The position numbers were made by a program, and so were the translations under genes. Below, piece after piece: positions 59,521 to 64,000 of a stretch of 64,000 bases of DNA; the first letter of the stretch is position 1, and the number at the start of each line of letters is the position of its first letter. The notes under the pieces are model-generated. The model made no database searches. It was not told where the DNA came from and worked only from the letters and a program-made list of their open reading frames with translations. The stretch comes from Competibacter sp963695105. GTDB lineage: Bacteria; Pseudomonadota; Gammaproteobacteria; Competibacterales; Competibacteraceae. The DNA lies in assembly GCA_963695105.1 (NCBI GenBank), contig CAVOGC010000005.1, positions 61,176-125,175 on the forward strand, read 5' to 3'.

Positions 59521-60249
59521 TTACCAGTACCTTAGCGTGAAACCGGGCCGGTTCTTGATCTCCATGATCTGCTCCCCCACCCCCAGCACCACCAAACCCT
59601 GCCGCTCGGCGTAAGTCAACACGCTTTCCTCCACCGACAGGCTGGCCAGAATCCCCACTACTGGCCAGGCTGCGTACTCCGGGAAAAATTCCCGAAACGC
59701 CGCCACTTCCCGCGCGAAATGATCCACGTCCGCGCTTCGCAGGGTGCTCTTGGTGCTGTTCAGGCCCACCAGGTCCCCCGCTGTCACCGCAATCGCGTCG
59801 AATTCCCAAGTCCGCCCGTCTGCCAACCGCCGTTTGCGCCGCACTGATAAATCCACCACTTCCTGCCCCAGTAGTTCCCGCACGATCCGCGACAGGCTCG
59901 GCGCCACCAGATCCTCCACCAGGGTTCCCATCTTGTTCGCCAACTCACCCCACCGCCGGTTCATCTCGCGGTTGGCTTGGCGCGATTCATCCTTGAAGTC
60001 CTTCATCTCGTCCTTAAAGTCCTTCATCTCGTCCTTGAAGTCCTTCATCTCATCCTTGAAGTCCTTCATTTCCTCTTTGAACACTTTCATTTCATCCTTG
60101 AATTCTTTCATCTCGTCCTTGAATACACGCAACTCCGCCTCCGTGCGCATCTGGGAGTTGTACAACTTATTGAATTCAATGCCGACGCTCAGCACGAATT
60201 CATGCTGAGCCTCTTCCAGCCGGTCTACCCGTTCCTCTATTTCCGACAT
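59521..60249 (-). CDS. Coiled-coil protein of the DUF3782 / PD-(D/E)XK type, 242 aa
   Basis: N-terminal heptad coiled coil (about 1-105), in which FKDEMKD is repeated about six times, followed by an RWGELANKMGTLVEDLVAPSL helix and a nuclease-like domain RTWEFDAIAVTAGDLV ... STKSTLRSADVDHF. In the PD-(D/E)XK fold the second acidic residue is expected just before K-S-T-L; here it is Thr (NSTKSTL), so activity is doubtful. Proteins of this kind are abundant in cyanobacteria and some proteobacteria, and their function is unknown. It lies between wzm and the gmd-like gene. Confidence 0.8.
   Translation of the reverse strand: MSEIEERVDRLEEAQHEFVLSVGIEFNKLYNSQMRTEAELRVFKDEMKEFKDEMKVFKEEMKDFKDEMKDFKDEMKDFKDEMKDFKDESRQANREMNRRWGELANKMGTLVEDLVAPSLSRIVRELLGQEVVDLSVRRKRRLADGRTWEFDAIAVTAGDLVGLNSTKSTLRSADVDHFAREVAAFREFFPEYAAWPVVGILASLSVEESVLTYAERQGLVVLGVGEQIMEIKNRPGFTLRYW
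59985..60123. repeat. 21-bp tandem repeat (about 6.6 copies) encoding the heptad FKDEMKD
   Basis: Unit close to CTTGAAGTCCTTCATCTCGTC on the plus strand. The outer copies have diverged and the inner ones are nearly exact. 21 bp equals seven codons, so copy changes only lengthen or shorten the coiled coil. Confidence 0.85.
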
Positions 60250-60273
60250 GACATTGCCTCCCTCACATCCTTC

Positions 60274-60407
60274 TCACTTCAACCAGTCAAACAAACTCTG
60301 GTTCTCCCGCACCCAATGGATGAGTCGGCGGACACCGTCTTTAACACTGATCGCCAGCCGAGCAACCGCTCCGCCTTGGCCAAATTGGGGACGAAATACC
60401 GAAGGTT
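60274..60407 (-). pseudogene. C-terminal remnant of an NAD-dependent sugar epimerase/dehydratase
   Basis: It encodes ANLRYFVPNLAKAERLLGW, a frame change of one base, then ISVKDGVRRLIHWVRENQSL and FDWLK. This is the end of an extended-SDR sugar-nucleotide enzyme (the V-P-x-x-x-K-A-x-x-x-L-G-W pattern). The frame change is a missing rather than an extra base. It begins directly after the gmd-like gene's stop codon, so the gene was truncated by a deletion. It may have been the reductase partner of that gene. Confidence 0.7.
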
Positions 60408-60410
60408 TGC

Positions 60411-61379
60411 CTAACTTATCATCCCCTCACGCTTCTGAGCAGAAACCATCTTTCGTACTACGTCCTGCATTCGATATTTCGCCCGCCAACCCAACTCGGC
60501 TTCAGCGCGCGAGGGATTCGCCATGCTGTTGGCGATGTCGGTCGCCCGAAATAGGGCCGGGTCGGTATCCACATGCTCCCGCCAATCCAGTCCACATTCT
60601 GCGAACGAGGCGGCGACAAAATCCCGTAACGCACCGCTTTCGCCGGTTGCGATCACATAATCGCGGGGTGACGGTTGCTGGAGCATCAACCACATCGCCC
60701 GGATATACTCCGGCGCCCAACCCCAATCCCGCCACACGTCCAAGTTGCCAAGCCGCAACCGCTCGCCTGAACCCGCCACGATCCGGCAGGCCGCTGCCAC
60801 GATTTTACGGGTCACGAAACGCTCCGGGCGCAGGAACGATTCGTGGTTGAACAGCAGCCCGGAACAGGCAAAGAGCCCATAAGCCTCGCGATAGTTCGCC
60901 ACCTCCCAAAACGCCGCCGCCTTGGCGACCGCATAAGGACTGCACGGACGGAACGGCGTATCTTCGGTGGCGGGCGCCTTGCCAGTATCCCCAAAACATT
61001 CGCCCGAAGCTGCATGATAAAGACGCAAAGGTTTTCCCAGAAACCGCACTGCTTCTAGCAGATTAAGCGTCCCCAGCGCGATGCTCTCCAAGGTTTCGAC
61101 CGGCTGCTCGAACGACAAACCAACCGAACTTTGCCCTGCCAAATTATAAATTTCGTCTGGCTCTACCCGGGTCAACACCTGCAGCACGCTGCGAAAGTCC
61201 GTGAGCGCCATGGACACGCACTCGACCTGATCAAAAATCCCAAGCCACCGCAGGTTGCCGAAACCCGTCATCTGAGCATCGCGTGAAGTTCCAATCACCC
61301 GATAGCCCCGCTCCAGCAGAAATTTCGCCAGCAGTGTGCCATCCTGCCCTGAAACTCCGCAGATCAGGGCCGTCCTCAT
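60411..61379 (-). CDS. GDP-mannose 4,6-dehydratase-like enzyme, 322 aa
   Basis: Extended SDR with CGVSGQDGTLLAKFLLERG, YHAASGECFGDTG, and SPYAVAKAAAFWEVANYREA with catalytic Tyr and Lys, NHESFLRPERFVTRKI, and WRDWGWAPEYIRAMW. Overall it follows Gmd but is shorter (322 versus 376) and divergent, e.g. Gly-Glu-Cys-Phe-Gly in place of the STSELYG motif. It may form a 4-keto-6-deoxy nucleotide sugar, for instance a GDP-D-rhamnose precursor. The 4-bp overlap couples it to the GT4 gene. Confidence 0.88.
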   Translation of the reverse strand: MRTALICGVSGQDGTLLAKFLLERGYRVIGTSRDAQMTGFGNLRWLGIFDQVECVSMALTDFRSVLQVLTRVEPDEIYNLAGQSSVGLSFEQPVETLESIALGTLNLLEAVRFLGKPLRLYHAASGECFGDTGKAPATEDTPFRPCSPYAVAKAAAFWEVANYREAYGLFACSGLLFNHESFLRPERFVTRKIVAAACRIVAGSGERLRLGNLDVWRDWGWAPEYIRAMWLMLQQPSPRDYVIATGESGALRDFVAASFAECGLDWREHVDTDPALFRATDIANSMANPSRAEAELGWRAKYRMQDVVRKMVSAQKREGMIS

Positions 61380-62479
61380 CGCACCCTAGCTTCCCGGTCG
61401 GTAATCGTATCGACCAAGGCATGCACGCGCTCGGTAAAATTTGCGAAGGAAAAATACTCCAAGCCGCTCGGGATCTCCCGTGGACGCCCTAACGCTTCCA
61501 GAATCCCACGACGAATGTCCTTAGGATCATTTGGATGCACCAGAATACCCAACTTCCCATCGCGGACCGCCTCGCGCCCACCATCAATACAGCTAGCCAC
61601 CACCGGTGCCCCGCAAGCCATCGCCTCCAGTAACACGAAACCGAATCCCTCTCCTCGACTTGGCATTACATAGGCGTCTGCCAATCGGTACAAATCAGCT
61701 TTTTCCTGCTCTACCACCAAGCCTGTGAACACCACCCGTTCCGCCAATCCCAGCGCCTGCGCCTTCTCCCGTAACCGCTCCCGGTCATCACCATCACCAG
61801 CGATGACATAGGCAATGTCCGCTATCTCATGAATCAGTTCTGGCAATAACTCCAGCACCTCATCGAATCCCTTGGCACGCTCCGCAGAAACCAACCTGCC
61901 GAAGGTCAACAGCACAGTCTTGCCAGTCAGACCATAGCGCTCCAACAAAAAACGGGACTTGTCACCGACACCGTAGGCCGATAGATCGATCGCATTAGGC
62001 AACAGCGAACACCGCTCCTGTGGAACCCTACACCAAGCAAGGAAGCGCTTTTGCGTAATACCACTGATTGAAATAACCCGACTCACCCTCAAGGACAGCC
62101 TATCCGCCAGCCACCGGGATGTCGGCTGCCACGCTTCGATGCCATAAATCATCAACCAAAGCGGGATCTTCAGTAGCCAAGCCATCAGCCAAGCCAAGGG
62201 CATCAGGTGAATATGGCCGCAATACACCAGATCAAAGCGGGGGGCGACCAGCACCCGGCGAGCAACTGCTGCCACATACCGAATCGAACCGCCAAGACCC
62301 GAGGTATCGAACAACAGCTTCTCAGGTAGCGGTTCCAGTGGCTTCGGCGCCACGCGCGGTATCGCCACTACTTGCGAAACTTGCGAATGCTGGCACAGCG
62401 CGGTAAGAAAATCTCGATTGTACTGGGCAATGCCGCCGTGGCCGCCAAAGGCATCTGGCACCAACGCAAGAATGCGCAA
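61376..62479 (-). CDS. Family 4 glycosyltransferase (PimB/WcaC-like), 367 aa
   Basis: GT-B fold: ILALVPDAFGGHGGIAQYNRDF at the N-terminus, VISISGITQKRFLAWCRVP, LLTFGRLVSAERAKGFDEVL, VIAGDGDDRERL, and YRLADAYVMPSRGEGFGFVLLEAMACGAPVV (nucleotide-sugar Glu motif in the segment GEGFGFVLLEAMACG). The start codon is TTG at 62479, one base after the stop of the asparagine synthase remnant. It is intact and complete. Confidence 0.9.
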   Translation of the reverse strand: MRILALVPDAFGGHGGIAQYNRDFLTALCQHSQVSQVVAIPRVAPKPLEPLPEKLLFDTSGLGGSIRYVAAVARRVLVAPRFDLVYCGHIHLMPLAWLMAWLLKIPLWLMIYGIEAWQPTSRWLADRLSLRVSRVISISGITQKRFLAWCRVPQERCSLLPNAIDLSAYGVGDKSRFLLERYGLTGKTVLLTFGRLVSAERAKGFDEVLELLPELIHEIADIAYVIAGDGDDRERLREKAQALGLAERVVFTGLVVEQEKADLYRLADAYVMPSRGEGFGFVLLEAMACGAPVVASCIDGGREAVRDGKLGILVHPNDPKDIRRGILEALGRPREIPSGLEYFSFANFTERVHALVDTITDREARVR

Positions 62480-62480
62480 A

Positions 62481-62747
62481 CTACGTTTCTCCCAAAGGAT
62501 TATCGAACAACGCCATCACCCGCCGCGCCCAGCGCCGCGCCCAGTGCCCTCGACTGGCCACCACCGCTCTGGCTACCGGCAGCCGTTCCAGCCAATCCCG
62601 CACCGGGGTCTGAAAGCCAGCCCTCGGCTGGTCCACGATCTCGGCCGGCCCGCGCGCTGTCATGTGATCGCGAATGCAACGCAGTTCCGCCCGCTCCACG
62701 TCAGGCGCCGCTTGATGGTGGGCGAAAATGCCGGCAATTCCGCACAT
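62481..62747 (-). pseudogene. Asparagine synthase (AsnB) remnant: N- and C-terminal ends fused
   Basis: An 88-codon open frame begins MCGIAGIFAHHQAAPDVERA ... DHMTARGP, the exact start of glutamine-dependent asparagine synthetases with nucleophile Cys2, and then jumps to FQTPVRDWLERLPVARAVVA ... RRVMALFDNPLGET, which looks like the usual C-terminus (the conserved Q-x-P-V-R-x-W). About 500 or more internal codons are missing, yet the frame is kept. It may still be translated but cannot make asparagine. AsnB-type genes are common in capsule loci as sugar-amidating enzymes. Confidence 0.75.
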
Positions 62748-62907
62748 GGGCGTCGCGTGTCAGACTTGATCGGTTTCCAAACGCCCGGCACATGTCCGCT
62801 GCGTCAGTACCAGGATATCGGCGCGAAACCCCGGTAACTCCCGATCGTGCGTCTCTTTCAGGGATGCCACGTCCACCCTCGCCTCTACTCGTCCCGGCTC
62901 GGCCGTA
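62748..62907. other. Intergenic interval with an unassigned open frame
   Basis: The minus strand is open for about 50 codons (reading ... TAEPGRVEARVDVASLKETH ... ADILVLTQRTCAGRLETDQV, stop at 62760-62762). It has no start codon and I recognise no family. It may be the tail of another lost gene or chance. Confidence 0.3.
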
Positions 62908-63879
62908 TCACGCCCCTTCAACCCGCCCGCTCAGCAAGGCGTCGAAATAGGCGATGGTCCGACGCAGCCCTTCCTCCAGATGAACCACCGGCTCCCAACC
63001 GCCCAACACCGACTTCGCCAAACCGATATCCGGCTTGCGCTGCAGTGGGTCGTCGCTCGGCAGCGGCTGATGGCTCAGCACCGAACGCGAGCCGGTCAGC
63101 TCGATCACCTTCTCCGCCAGTTCCCGGATGGTGAACTCGCCCGGATTGCCCAGATTGACCGGACCGGTGCAATCGTCCGGGGTGTCCATCAGCCGCAGCA
63201 AGCCTTCGATCAGATCGTCCACGAAGCAGAACGAGCGGGTCTGGTTGCCCTCGCCGTAGAGAGTGAGTGGCTCGTTCCGCAGCGCCTGAACGATGAAATT
63301 GGAGACCACCCGGCCATCATTGGGATGCATGCGCGGGCCATAGGTGTTGAAGATGCGCGCCACCTTGATGTTCAGCCCGTGCTGGCGGCGGTAGTCGAAA
63401 AACAGCGTTTCGGCGCAGCGCTTGCCCTCGTCGTAGCAACTGCGCTGGCCGACCGGGTTGACGTGGCCCCAATAGTCCTCCCGCTGCGGATGCATCTCCG
63501 GGTCGCCGTACACTTCGCTGGTGGAAGCTTGCAGGATTTTGGCCTTCACCCGCTTGGCCAGCCCCAGCATGTTGATCGCCCCGTGCACGCTGGTCTTGGT
63601 GGTCTGCACCGGATCGAACTGGTAGTGAATCGGCGAGGCCGGACAGGCCAAGTTGAAAATCTCGTCCACTTCCACGTACAGCGGAAAGGTGACGTCGTGC
63701 CGCATCAACTCGAAATGCGGGTTGTCCAGGATATGCAACAAGTTGTCCTTGGCGCCGGTGTAGAAATTATCCACACACAGCACATCGTGCCCGGCGGCCA
63801 GCAGTCGCTCGCACAGATGGGAGCCGAGGAACCCGGCGCCGCCGGTGACCAGAACACGTTTGCGAAGAGTGGGTTTCAT
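62908..63879 (-). CDS. uxs: UDP-glucuronate decarboxylase (UXS-like), 323 aa
   Basis: Makes UDP-xylose (via UDP-4-keto-pentose) from UDP-glucuronate. NAD motif VTGGAGFLGSHLCERLL, then NLACPASPIHYQ, LQASTSEVYGDPEMHPQ and the characteristic SCYDEGKRCAETLFFDY (catalytic Tyr and Lys within RSCYDEGKR), followed by IFNTYGPRMHPNDGRVVSNF. The start MKPTLRKRV at 63879 fits the family; a longer frame to 63954 is not needed. It is the upstream end of the glycan locus within this window. Confidence 0.93.
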   Translation of the reverse strand: MKPTLRKRVLVTGGAGFLGSHLCERLLAAGHDVLCVDNFYTGAKDNLLHILDNPHFELMRHDVTFPLYVEVDEIFNLACPASPIHYQFDPVQTTKTSVHGAINMLGLAKRVKAKILQASTSEVYGDPEMHPQREDYWGHVNPVGQRSCYDEGKRCAETLFFDYRRQHGLNIKVARIFNTYGPRMHPNDGRVVSNFIVQALRNEPLTLYGEGNQTRSFCFVDDLIEGLLRLMDTPDDCTGPVNLGNPGEFTIRELAEKVIELTGSRSVLSHQPLPSDDPLQRKPDIGLAKSVLGGWEPVVHLEEGLRRTIAYFDALLSGRVEGA

Positions 63880-64000
63880 GGCAACTTTATGATTATCAGC
63901 CCGAGAAGACTTACAAAAATCCCTCTCTACCCCCTCAAAAGAGAACGGGGCCAAGTGTCGAGGGTGGAATTAAGCGAGGATGTCGGCCGTCTACGGATGA

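Noticed and set aside
59985..60123. CRISPR-like repeat array
   Set aside because: 21-bp units without spacers that encode heptads of a coiled coil.

Overview
The window looks like a chromosomal segment of a GC-rich gammaproteobacterium. Supporting signs are a fused RlmKL methyltransferase, a class I PHA synthase, a DctPQM TRAP transporter, a WecA-type enzyme and Wza/Wzc-type exopolysaccharide genes. PHA synthase beside mesaconyl-CoA/CoA-transferase genes would fit a PHA-storing lineage such as Competibacteraceae; that placement is inference. No rRNA, tRNA or CRISPR array was recognised.

Region 1 (1-21.3 kb) is mostly core and metabolic. It holds a MaoC-type hydratase (cut by the window edge) and two tandem CaiB/BaiF CoA-transferases, an orphan ABC-2 permease, the dctPQM operon with an internal terminator after dctP, a Tat-exported DUF882 protein, a YbaK deacylase, rlmKL, phaC, a PduO-type cobalamin adenosyltransferase, a lytic transglycosylase, a DUF1285 gene with an unknown partner, a stomatin/NfeD pair (nfeD frameshifted), a WecA-like transferase, an SDR enzyme and a BTLCP cysteine-peptidase lipoprotein.

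Region 2 (21.3-31.1 kb, all minus strand) reads as one exopolysaccharide operon in the order PHP-type tyrosine phosphatase, Wza-like export lipoprotein, Wzc-like tyrosine autokinase, a membrane J-domain/coiled-coil/NTF2-like protein, a TPR plus beta-sandwich protein, a secreted protein with three FecR-like repeats, and a Wzy-type polymerase. The three accessory proteins are the best candidates for something poorly described.

Region 3 (31.1-63.9 kb, almost all minus strand) is a large glycan locus. It contains nucleotide-sugar genes (gmd, fcl, galE, a second gmd-like gene, UDP-glucuronate decarboxylase), about eleven glycosyltransferases, three FkbM methyltransferases and one other methyltransferase, a NodU-type carbamoyltransferase, a hexapeptide acyltransferase, a second Wzy/WaaL-type membrane protein, and a Wzm/Wzt ABC exporter. 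It is heavily disturbed: two toxin-antitoxin modules, an Rpn-family gene and an Rpn remnant, an IS630-family element with a -1 frameshift signal, a likely 153-bp MITE, a low-GC block (about 48.5-52.9 kb), and remnants of an epimerase, an asparagine synthase and a capsule-locus gene. A 31-bp copy of the wzt 5' end flanks the segment that now separates wzt from wzm.

Most of the recognised frameshifts (nfeD, two GT4 genes, the capsule-gene remnant) are best explained by single extra bases. That pattern could be sequencing error or real gene decay, and the reads should be checked before any of these genes is called dead.
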